Part shown: piece after piece, positions 36,319 through 49,600 of the stretch | Layout of the letters: every line of letters begins with the position of its first letter | How positions within the stretch are numbered: position 1 is the first letter of the stretch | Assembly (NCBI GenBank): GCA_963697355.1 | Contig: CAVONV010000034.1 | Span: 1 to 64,000, forward strand | Direction: 5' to 3' | Length of the DNA: 64,000 bases | Source of the DNA: CAVONV01 sp963697355 | Lineage (GTDB): Bacteria; Acidobacteriota; Vicinamibacteria; Marinacidobacterales; DATDRI01 | Position numbers and translations under genes: made by a program | The notes under the pieces: generated by a model | Databases searched by the model: none | What the model was told of the DNA's origin: nothing | Seen by the model: only the letters and a program-made list of their open reading frames with translations

Positions 36319-37334
36319 AAAAGCTACGCGTCCTGGCTCTGATGCATGAGCATTTGGTGCCACCCGAGGATGTCACGGGAATCGATGTCGTCGAGGCCGA
36401 CTGGAAAATGGAGTTCGATGTCGTCGAGACTCTCAAGCAAATCGGCCACGAAGTGTTGTCGCTTGGTGTGAGTAGTAACCTCGGCGCCGTACGGAAGGCC
36501 GTCAAGGAATTTTCGCCGCACATCGTGTTCAACCTTCTGGAGGACTTTCACGACGTTGGGATCTACGACCAAAACGTTGTGAGCTATCTGGAGCTTCTCC
36601 GTGTTCCTTACACCGGCTCCAATCCCCGCGGCCTCCTCTTGTCCCGCGACAAGGCTCTTTCTAAACAGCTCCTCTCCTACCATCGCATCTGCGTTCCCGA
36701 GTTCGGAGTCTTTCCGATGGGGCGTGTTCCCAAGAAGCACAAACGCCTTGGGTTTCCCTTGATCGTGAAATCCCTGACCTACGACGGGTCCGTAGGCATT
36801 TCACAAGCTTCCGTCGTAGAGGACGAGGAGAAACTTCGGGAGCGTATCCGGTTCATTCACGAAAGCATAGGGACCGACGCTATCGTGGAGCAATACATCG
36901 ACGGCCGCGAGCTCTATGTGGGGCTCTTGGGTAACCATCGTCTTCGCGTATTCCCCGTGTGGGAGATGCATCTCTCACGGCTTCCGGAAGAGGCACGACG
37001 GATCGCAACGGATCGCGTGAAGTGGAGCAGCAAGTATCAAAAGAAGTATGGCATCCGAACGGGAGAAGCCAAAGGACTGACAGCGGAGCAAACACGGCAA
37101 ATTCAGCACATCTGTAAGCGCACCTATCGCATCCTCGGCTTGAGCGGCTATGCACGGATCGACCTGCGGATGGAAGCTTCGGGGAAAGCCCATGTCATCG
37201 AAGCCAACGCCAACCCACAGCTCGCTTATGGCGAAGACTTTGCCGAGTCCGCCGAAAAGGCCGGCGTTTCCTATGAGGGGCTGATCCAACGGATCGTGAA
37301 TTTGGGTCGTCGATGGCAACCCGGCCGCGCCTGA
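36315..37334 (+). CDS. ATP-grasp ligase (D-Ala-D-Ala ligase-like)
   Basis: This 339-residue cytoplasmic ATP-grasp enzyme has an N-terminal Rossmann-like domain, the P-loop-like segment SLTYDGSVGISQASVV, EQYIDGRELYVGLLG, and the metal-binding end RIDLRMEASG with VIEANANPQ. It differs from housekeeping Ddl in the long inserted segment around residues 215-260 and in its partner gene, so a dedicated peptide or amino-acid ligase is as likely as cell-wall synthesis. It is coupled by a 4-base overlap to the metallopeptidase. A bidirectional terminator lies 95 bases downstream. Confidence 0.85.
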   Translation: MKKLRVLALMHEHLVPPEDVTGIDVVEADWKMEFDVVETLKQIGHEVLSLGVSSNLGAVRKAVKEFSPHIVFNLLEDFHDVGIYDQNVVSYLELLRVPYTGSNPRGLLLSRDKALSKQLLSYHRICVPEFGVFPMGRVPKKHKRLGFPLIVKSLTYDGSVGISQASVVEDEEKLRERIRFIHESIGTDAIVEQYIDGRELYVGLLGNHRLRVFPVWEMHLSRLPEEARRIATDRVKWSSKYQKKYGIRTGEAKGLTAEQTRQIQHICKRTYRILGLSGYARIDLRMEASGKAHVIEANANPQLAYGEDFAESAEKAGVSYEGLIQRIVNLGRRWQPGRA

Positions 37335-37429
37335 GTTTGGGCTCGCTGCAGTCTGCGGGAAAGATCCAACCGAACGCTTGTTTCGGTTCAGAGACGACTC
37401 GAACAGCAATCCCTGGGGCCGCAAACGTG

Positions 37430-37465
37430 AAAAGCCCGGCCTGTCTTTCGACAAGTCGGGCTTTT
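37430..37465. terminator. Bidirectional terminator between ddl-like gene and rRNA operon
   Basis: AAAAGCCCGGCCTGTC and GACAAGTCGGGCTTTT form a long hairpin with a TTTC loop and one bulge or mismatch. Both strands end in TTTT after the stem, so it can stop the ATP-grasp transcript from the left and the rRNA operon from the right. Confidence 0.8.
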
Positions 37466-37475
37466 CTGGTAATAT

Positions 37476-37593
<118 letters not shown>

Positions 37594-37663
37594 AACTGTT
37601 CCAAATATCTGACAAACGGGACTACACAGTTGCGGTAAGAATCTTTGCTCCTCAATAAATTCT

Positions 37664-40695
<3,032 letters not shown>

Positions 40696-40773
40696 ATAGA
40701 ATTTACTGAAGAGCAAAGACTAAAGTCATTCCACCGCACTGCGCAGTGTAGTTATACCCATTTGCCAGATATT

Positions 40774-40788
40774 CAGTTTTCAAAGAAC
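40774..40788 (-). promoter_or_regulatory. boxA-like antitermination element before 23S
   Basis: The minus strand reads GTTCTTTGAAAACTG, close to bacterial boxA sequences that load Nus factors. It is one of three such elements in the operon. Confidence 0.55.
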
Positions 40789-40915
40789 CGTTCTTTCCAA
40801 CTCTGACTCCGGCCCGCCTACGCTGATGCATCTCAAGTTAGCTACGGCGGGCAAGTTCGAATCGGAGGCTGAGCCGCTTGACCTAGCCAGAGCGGCTCAG
40901 CTTCCCACTCGAACT

Positions 40916-40991
40916 TGGTGGAGAATACCGGACTCGAACCGGTGACCTCCTGCGTGCAAAGCAGGCGCTCTCCCAGCTGAGCTAATTCCCC
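40916..40991 (-). tRNA. tRNA-Ala (anticodon TGC)
   Basis: The cloverleaf is complete, with acceptor GGGGAAT pairing to ATTCTCC and an encoded CCA. The anticodon loop CTTTGCACG gives TGC, and the T arm is GGTTCGAGTCC. It lies in the 16S-23S spacer. Confidence 0.95.
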
Positions 40992-41044
40992 CCGACTACG
41001 CCTCGCGCAGCCTATCTGGCTTCGTCGAGGCGAGCATCCGATAG

Positions 41045-41123
<79 letters not shown>

Positions 41124-41200
41124 ATCCCTATCGGGAAGGATTCAGCCTAACAACCCTCGCCAGCCGTCAAGTTACCGCCCGGCTCAGGACCGGTTTTTCT

Positions 41201-41214
41201 CTGTTTCAAAGAAC
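41201..41214 (-). promoter_or_regulatory. boxA-like element after 16S
   Basis: The minus strand reads GTTCTTTGAAACAG, between 16S and tRNA-Ile. It matches the other two boxA-like sites of the operon. Confidence 0.5.
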
Positions 41215-41345
41215 AAAAAGCCACAGCGACCTTCGCTGTGACTCGGAGAGACATGCTCCCTCAAAACTAGGCAGAGCGGAATTTATTCCAAGTGAGATCG
41301 ACCTAGGAGTTTTGGGTTACCCCCCTTAGGGGGTCCCGGGTCTCC

Positions 41346-42910
<1,565 letters not shown>

Positions 42911-43024
42911 AAAAGCTTTTCGAGCCCTAAGAGCCCGAAATTCTTAACCCCGAAAGCCTAATCAGCTATTCGAAGTTTACTACTGAATAGACAAAGACTC
43001 GCTTGGATGGATTCTCACTCTACC

Positions 43025-43040
43025 TAGTTTTCAAAGAACA
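43025..43040 (-). promoter_or_regulatory. boxA-like element in the rRNA leader
   Basis: The minus strand reads TGTTCTTTGAAAACTA, about 115 bases upstream of 16S and downstream of the promoter. It is very close to known leader boxA elements. Confidence 0.6.
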
Positions 43041-43063
43041 TGCCCCTCACGGGACAATTGCCG

Positions 43064-43092
43064 AGATTAACACAGGTCCCCTAGGTCGTCAA
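43064..43092 (-). promoter_or_regulatory. rRNA operon promoter
   Basis: On the minus strand a -35 TTGACG (complement of 43087-43092) and -10 TAATCT (complement of 43064-43069) are separated by exactly 17 bases. Transcription would start near 43057, about 147 bases before 16S. The rest of the spacer to 43320 shows nothing definite. Confidence 0.75.
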
Positions 43093-43320
43093 GAGAAAAA
43101 TCTAAGCAAACGACTTAATTTGCGCTACATATCACCATTTTGGCCCTGGCTCGGCGGCCGAGGCCCGCCATCGGTTCTTCCCTACCGAAAATCCACGGTT
43201 TGTGCTAGCCTCTCCAGAATAAGAACTTGAACGGGACGCATCAATATTTCTCGGAAATGGCCGCGTCCCGAGCACTTCAGAGTAGACCAAGGTTCATGGG
43301 ATTGGATGTGAGTTTTTTCG

Positions 43321-46300
43321 ATGATTTGCCCGCACTGCGGTAGCGAGACGCCGGCAACAGCGGGATCGTGTACGCTCTGTGACACTCCCATTGAATCGCA
43401 CGGTTCGGCGCCGCCTAAAGACCCGTCTCTGCAGCCGCCTCCTGGATCTCCGGAGTCCGCCGAGGAAGAAGCTCACACGGCCATCCAACCCGCTACCTAT
43501 GCCGCCACCGATCAACCACCATCGGAAACTCCCACGACGACGCCTACCGATTCAGGGGAGCCCGACGACGAGGAAGCGCACACTGCCATTCAACCCGCCA
43601 CTCATGGCGCCTCCGGCCAACCGGCGTCGGAAGCGCCGACGCCGCCGCCACGCTATGGGCAAGAGGACCCGACCGATGACGAAACTCTGGCCGGTGCCCG
43701 ACCCAGTCCCGTGCCTCCTTCCGGTGGGACCACCGCAAGAACCGGTCCACTGGAAGTGGGCCAAGCCTTCGGCACGCGGTATCAAATTATCGAGCTTCTC
43801 GGCGCGGGGGGAATGGGCGCGGTTTACAAGGCGTGGGACACGATTCTCAGCATCGTGGTGGCCATCAAGGTTATCCGCCCCGAAGTGCTCTCCCATCCGG
43901 CAGTGGCCCGCGATTTGGAAAGCCGTTTCAAACGCGAGTTGTTGCTGGCCCGTATGGTCACGCACAAGAACGTGGTTCGGATTCATGACATCGGTGAGAT
44001 CAACGGTATCAAGTACATCACCATGTCCTACGTTGAAGGCGTCGATCTGGACGCGATACTGAAGCAGGAAGGCAAGCTGCCGGTTCCACGAGCGCTCCGA
44101 ATCGCCCGCCGGATGGTCTCGGGGCTCAAAGCCGCTCACGAAGTCGAAGTGGTCCATCGGGACTTGAAGCCGTCCAACATCATGATCGACGTCGAGGACG
44201 AGCCACTGATCATGGACTTCGGCGTCGCTCGTTCTGCTTCCGCTAAAGCTCCTGAGCCGAAGCGCGACCCCCAAACCCCTCCGAAACTGGAGTACCAGCC
44301 CGGCGTCACCATGGCGGGGACCGTTGTGGGCACTTACGACTATATGGCGCCCGAGCAGGCCAAGGGCAAGGCCGTTGACCAGCGTGCCGACCTCTATGCG
44401 TTCGGGTTGATTTTCTATGACATGCTGGTCGGTCCCGACCGTCGCACATCTCGCTCACGAAAAACCGCGGTACAGGCGGAGCGGACCAACCAGGCACCCC
44501 TCTCGGCTAGAGCGCTCGAGCCCGAGATTCCTGAAGCGCTGGACCGTATCGTCCTTCGGTGTCAAGAGCGAGATCCCGCGGCTCGATACCAGAGCTCGGA
44601 GGAGCTCGAGGAGGAGCTCAGGAAGCTCGACGAGAACGGTGAGCCCTTGCCGGTGGCTTGGCGCTTCAGCCGGCTCCAGATTGTGGCGGCGGCGGTACTC
44701 GCGGCCGTCGCGGTGGCTGGCACCTGGTGGTTCACACGCACGCCGCCTCCACCCGTCCAACCGGACCCAGTGACCGTTCTCATCGCCGACTTCAAAAACG
44801 GCACCAACGACCCCACTTTCGACCGAACTCTAGAACCGATATTGAAGCTCGCTTTGGAGGATGCCGACTTCATCACGGCCTATGGCCGGAATGAAATCCG
44901 CCGGGGCCTCGGCGTACGGCCTCCAGACGTCCTCGACGACATCGCGGCACGGGAGCTCGCTGTGAATCAAGGTCTGGGTGTGGTCCTTTCCGGCTCGGTA
45001 AAGCGCCAAGACAATGGTTACCGCCTTGCGGTGACAGCAACTCAGGCGGTAACCGGCGATGTGATCACCAGCGCGGAAGATACGGCGTCCGACAAGACCC
45101 AAGTCCTGGTCGTGGCGACGGAGCTCGCCACGGACGTTCGCGACGCGCTCGGTGATGTAACGTCGGACTCGGCTCGACGCTTCGCCATGGAAACGCTCTC
45201 AGCCACGTCTTTAGAAGTGGTGGGCGAGTATGCCGGGGCCATGGAGGCCCTGTCCCGAGCCAAATACGATGACGCGCTAAAGGGATTCTCGAACGCCGTG
45301 GCCCTCGATCCCAACTTCGGCCTTGCCTACGCGGGCATGGCCATTGCGTCGCGGAACCTGGACCGACAGGAGGATGCCGAGAAGTTCGCACAAGAAGCCC
45401 TCCGTCATCTCGACGGCATGACGGAGCGCGAGCGGTACCGCGCACGGGGTCTTTTCTACATGGTCACGGGGGATCATCCAGCCTGTGTGAAGGAATACAG
45501 CGATCTGATCGCCCGCTATTCGGCGGACGCGGCGGCACGCAACAATCTCGCGCTGTGCTCCACGTACATGCGCGACATTCCCCGGGCGCTGGACGAGATG
45601 CGACAGGTGGTCGAGATCCTGCCGAACCGTGCCCTCTACCGAGAGAACCTGGCGCTCTACGCGAGTTACGCCAGCGATTTCGAGACGGCAGAACAAGAGG
45701 CACGTGCCATGGAAAAGCCTGGTCTCTTTGGCTTGCTCGCCTTGGCCTTTGCCCAGGTGGGACAGGGCCAGCTAGCTCGAGCGACCGAAGCCTACCAGGA
45801 GCTCGGGGAAATCGATGCGCAGGGCGCCTCTTACGCGGCCTCCGGGCTTGGTGATATTGCGCTGTACGAAGGCCGACTTTCAGATGCGGTCCGGATTTTT
45901 GAGCAAGGCGCCGCGGCAGATGTGGAATCCGGAGACACCTACCGGGCGGCCGCGAAGTTCGCGGCGCTCGCCCATACGCAACTCCTACGCCAGCAGACGG
46001 ACGCCGCCATCGCTGCAGCGGAAAAAGCCTTAGCGAATAGCGAAGCCGTGAAAATCCGGTTTCTCGCGGCGCGAGTCTTCGTCGAAGCGGGCGCGTTCGA
46101 CAGGGCTCGAGCGCTAGCGGAAGGACTTGCCTCCGAGCTCCAAGCCGAGCCTCAAGCCTATGCGAAGATCGTCGAGGGTGAAGCGGCGCTGAAGACTGGG
46201 GACCCGCGCGAGGCCATCAAGCTCCTGACCGAGGCCGACGAGCTTCTGGACACGTGGATCGGCCACTTCGATCTGGGACGGGCGTATTTGGAAGCTGAGG

Positions 46301-46545
46301 CGTTTCCCCAAGCCGATTCCGAGCTCGACCGCTGTATCGCCCGTCGTGGCGAGGCCGTGTCATTGTTTCTGGATGAGGAGCCCACCTACGGTTACTTCCC
46401 ACCCGTCTATTACTACCAGGGTCGCGTACGGGAAGGGCTGAACAGCGCAAGCTTCACCGACTCCTATCGCACTTACCTCGAAATCCGCGGCGAGGCAGGT
46501 GAAGACCCACTGCTGACAGAAGTCAGCAACCGCGTCGAGCGATAG
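43321..46545 (+). CDS. Zinc-ribbon membrane Ser/Thr kinase with TPR tail (intact paralogue)
   Basis: This 1,074-residue protein has an N-terminal zinc ribbon (C3, C6, C17, C20) and a Pro/Glu-rich linker (about 30-145). The linker carries a repeated motif EEAHTAIQPAT (Thr53, Thr88) and DDETLAG (Thr122). A Hanks-type kinase follows (GAGGMGAVYK loop, K183, HRDLKPSN with D281, DFG at 299). A membrane segment near residue 455 leads to a TolB/FlgO-like domain (VTVLIADFKNGTND) and TPR units to the C terminus. The linker threonines look like phospho-Thr sites for FHA-type readers. It shares architecture with the broken gene at 21023. Expression may be constitutive; no operon partner. Confidence 0.92.
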   Translation: MICPHCGSETPATAGSCTLCDTPIESHGSAPPKDPSLQPPPGSPESAEEEAHTAIQPATYAATDQPPSETPTTTPTDSGEPDDEEAHTAIQPATHGASGQPASEAPTPPPRYGQEDPTDDETLAGARPSPVPPSGGTTARTGPLEVGQAFGTRYQIIELLGAGGMGAVYKAWDTILSIVVAIKVIRPEVLSHPAVARDLESRFKRELLLARMVTHKNVVRIHDIGEINGIKYITMSYVEGVDLDAILKQEGKLPVPRALRIARRMVSGLKAAHEVEVVHRDLKPSNIMIDVEDEPLIMDFGVARSASAKAPEPKRDPQTPPKLEYQPGVTMAGTVVGTYDYMAPEQAKGKAVDQRADLYAFGLIFYDMLVGPDRRTSRSRKTAVQAERTNQAPLSARALEPEIPEALDRIVLRCQERDPAARYQSSEELEEELRKLDENGEPLPVAWRFSRLQIVAAAVLAAVAVAGTWWFTRTPPPPVQPDPVTVLIADFKNGTNDPTFDRTLEPILKLALEDADFITAYGRNEIRRGLGVRPPDVLDDIAARELAVNQGLGVVLSGSVKRQDNGYRLAVTATQAVTGDVITSAEDTASDKTQVLVVATELATDVRDALGDVTSDSARRFAMETLSATSLEVVGEYAGAMEALSRAKYDDALKGFSNAVALDPNFGLAYAGMAIASRNLDRQEDAEKFAQEALRHLDGMTERERYRARGLFYMVTGDHPACVKEYSDLIARYSADAAARNNLALCSTYMRDIPRALDEMRQVVEILPNRALYRENLALYASYASDFETAEQEARAMEKPGLFGLLALAFAQVGQGQLARATEAYQELGEIDAQGASYAASGLGDIALYEGRLSDAVRIFEQGAAADVESGDTYRAAAKFAALAHTQLLRQQTDAAIAAAEKALANSEAVKIRFLAARVFVEAGAFDRARALAEGLASELQAEPQAYAKIVEGEAALKTGDPREAIKLLTEADELLDTWIGHFDLGRAYLEAEAFPQADSELDRCIARRGEAVSLFLDEEPTYGYFPPVYYYQGRVREGLNSASFTDSYRTYLEIRGEAGEDPLLTEVSNRVER

Positions 46546-46587
46546 GCATTTCCCCCGACAACAGAGAAATCGAAGCGCACTATTCTT

Positions 46588-46626
46588 AGCGGGCACACCC
46601 TCCGCCCTGGGAAAGGTGCGCCCGCT
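46588..46626. terminator. Convergent terminator hairpin
   Basis: AGCGGGCACACC (46588-46599) pairs with GGTGCGCCCGCT (46615-46626) with one mismatch around a 15-base loop. It lies between the convergent kinase and repeat-protein genes. T-tracts are weak on both sides, so it may be Rho-independent only in part. Confidence 0.5.
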
Positions 46627-46664
46627 TATCTTATCTCTCTACTTTCTCTACGACTCGAGTCGGC

Positions 46665-49600
46665 TCACTTCAGATTTGTCGCCGTTGTCATTCTAGGAGT
46701 GTCTGGTTTGTCATCAAGATAGATCAGCACGGTATAGCAGCCCTCACCCGTAACGGTCGCCGTTGTCGTGTCCCAGTTGAGTCTAAAAGGAGGATTGAGA
46801 AACCGGAAACTGCTGTTCCCTGTCGCGCCCTCTGGGAAGCTGAATAGAGTTTCTCGGATTCCTACTTCCGAAGGTACGCAGCCGCCACTCGCCGGACCAT
46901 TGTAAACGCTCTCCATTTTAACCAGCGTGCTGAGATCGCTGATGACGCTTCCGGTACCATCCTGGAGTACGTATTCGACTTGCACCGCACTCCCCAGTTT
47001 GGCCGTTTTCTTTAGCGGTGCGAGTGTCACATTGTAAATGACGTGGTAGTTCGTCGTCTTGGTCGCAGAGTTCCCCGCTACATCCGTTGCGGTGACGGTA
47101 AAATTGTTGAGGCCCACGGTACTCGTATCGAAGCTCGAGCCGCTTGACACCGTGCCGCTACAGGTGTCCACGCCGGAGCCAGGGGCATCGTCCGAGCACG
47201 CATAGTCTGACGCCACAGACGAATTGAGCACGTACTCCGCATCGTCCACAGGCGCTGCAATCGTGATGACAGGCGGCACCGTGTCAATTTTCACGATTCC
47301 TGTGTTGGTGGAACCGCTGGCCGCTCCGCTGTTACCCAGTCCGTCCGTGGCCGTGCAGATCAGATCGTGTGCTCCCTCGCCGCTCACGTTGAAGATTCCA
47401 CTCGCGTCAAGCGTGCCTATCCCGTTCAGGTTGCCGGTTGAGATCGGCTCGCCGTTGTCGAGGCATTCGAACGAAGCAACACCCGAGGGGTCCGTCGCCG
47501 ACACCGTCACTCCCACGGGAGCGGTCTTGAAGAATCCGCCCCCTCCGGTTGCGGTGGGAACACTGAGCGTCACGACCGGTGGTGTGACGTCTTGTACCGT
47601 GATCGTCACCGTCGCCTCACTCGTTGTGATCGGATTCCGGTTGAGATCGACGTCGTTCGCTCTGTAGGTAAACGTGTCGGGACCGGCGAAGCCGGAATTG
47701 GGCGTGTAGGTGAACGAGCCGTCATCGCTCAACATCAGCGTTCCACCCGAGGGCCCGCTCCCGTCAACGAGCTCTACCGTCAGCGTTACGCTATCCACAT
47801 CTTCGTCGTTAGCCAGTACACCTTGAGCCGCATCAACAGTGAGCGGCATACCCGCCCCGGTGATGTAGTCGACGTCGTCGTCCGCCATGGGCTCATCGTT
47901 GATGGCCGTGATGGTAACAAAGATGGACGGGTTGCTCAGCGTATTGTCGTTGAACTCCGCCTTGACATAGTAAGTAAACTCGCCGTTCGGGAGCTCCTCA
48001 TTATCGATTAGAGAATACTCGACTTGGCCCGCGCCAAAGGGAACCTCTCCGACAAAGTCCACCGAGACCGGAGGGAGCGTGGCACCTTCGAAGCGATAGA
48101 CGAAGTATTTCTTGACGCTCCCAATGTGGGAAGCCTTCCAGTCTAGTCGGATCCTGTGGCAGTCGGCCGGAGACGACCCGTCGCAACCGTCGTAAATCAC
48201 CGACGCTCTCAATTCATTGGCAGGACTGTTCGCCAACTCCCGGGCCAGGCCCTTGTCGAGCTCGAAAAGTCCATCGTCCGCGCCGACACCCAAGTCGCCA
48301 CGGCCCAAGTCGCCGCGACCCAGATCACCCCGGCCCAGATCGCCGCGGCCCAAGTCGCCACGGCCCAGATCGCCACGGCCCAGATCACCCCGGCCCAGAT
48401 CGCCGCGGCCCAGATCGCCACGACCCAGATCGCCACGACCCAGATCGCCACGGCCCAAGTCACCCCGACCTAGATCGCCACGGCCCAAATCGCCGCGGCC
48501 CAGATCGCCGCGACCGGTGTCAAGGGACAATGGCCCCATGAATGCCACGAAGTCTCCTGTTGCAGGATCTTCGACGAGGAACCATCCCCCCACATTTCGG
48601 CGACTGCCCACTTGGTTTAGCCGGATGTTGGCCCAATCGTCATGCGACTCGTTGAGTGATTCGAAGAAGCCGTCGAAGTTGATGTCCTGGGGATAAAGCG
48701 AACCGTCGGCCCCGTTCCCATTCCAATCCAGATTGTCTGACACGCCGGTGGCATCGAGTCGAACCATGGGTGGCTCTACCAGCTCACCTAATTCGTTGGT
48801 CAGCAACGGTGAGCCATCACAATGCCTCGTCGCTGCGGTGAGGTCCAAGATATCGCCGATCGTCCCCGCGGCTTTGGGTGCATACCAAGCGGTCCGGTAA
48901 AACAGGGAGCCCAAGGGTCCGGGATCGCTCAGTCCATTCTCGTCGAACCCAAATAGCGTCTGACTCGAGAAATCGAGGTGAGGCACACCATCGTCGTCGA
49001 TCAATCCGCGCAGCTGGAAGAGATAGTTCATGACACTCAAGTAATTCGGCTTGCAGTTGGGCTCGAGCCGGTCTCCGCCATGTCTCAGCGCCAAGTTGTG
49101 CCCCAATTCGTGCATCAGCGTGGAGGCGACCCAGAAGTCGGTCCCCACCGGCCTGCCATAGAGATCATCAAAGCCGCCGAGCGTCACCAGGATGTCACCG
49201 CCCGGGAAATCGGCGACGCCCGTGAACGATTGCGGTACGTGGTAGTTGGCGTCCGTGTCCATGCACTCCAAGTCCGGATAGCCGAAATCGATGCTTTCAG
49301 GGTCCGTCACCAGACAGGACGCTTTGGGTATACCCAGTGCGTGGGCGAACAAGGCGTAATGGAACATGTCCTTCCGGATGGGATCGAAGTTCTCCTCCTT
49401 GAAGAATCGGAAGCCGCTCTTCCAACCTACCGTCCCGGGGTAATCGGAAAACTGGCACACCCAAGGGGCGTCCGGTGGGTTTGCGGTCTCGTCGCGGACG
49501 CACACGGTGTCCATCTCGTTCATGGCGTCTCCGCCCTGCGCCAAACCCATCGGAACGATGTAGTTCGAACTGACTTCGCCGAATTGATAATTGTTTCCGA

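Noticed and set aside
48291..48515. Possible CRISPR array
   Set aside because: The units are 15 bases, contiguous and without spacers, and encode a protein repeat in frame.
48156..48696. Plus-strand open frames with SPRPRSPRP-like repeats
   Set aside because: They are antisense readings of the GRGDL repeat array and have no start context.
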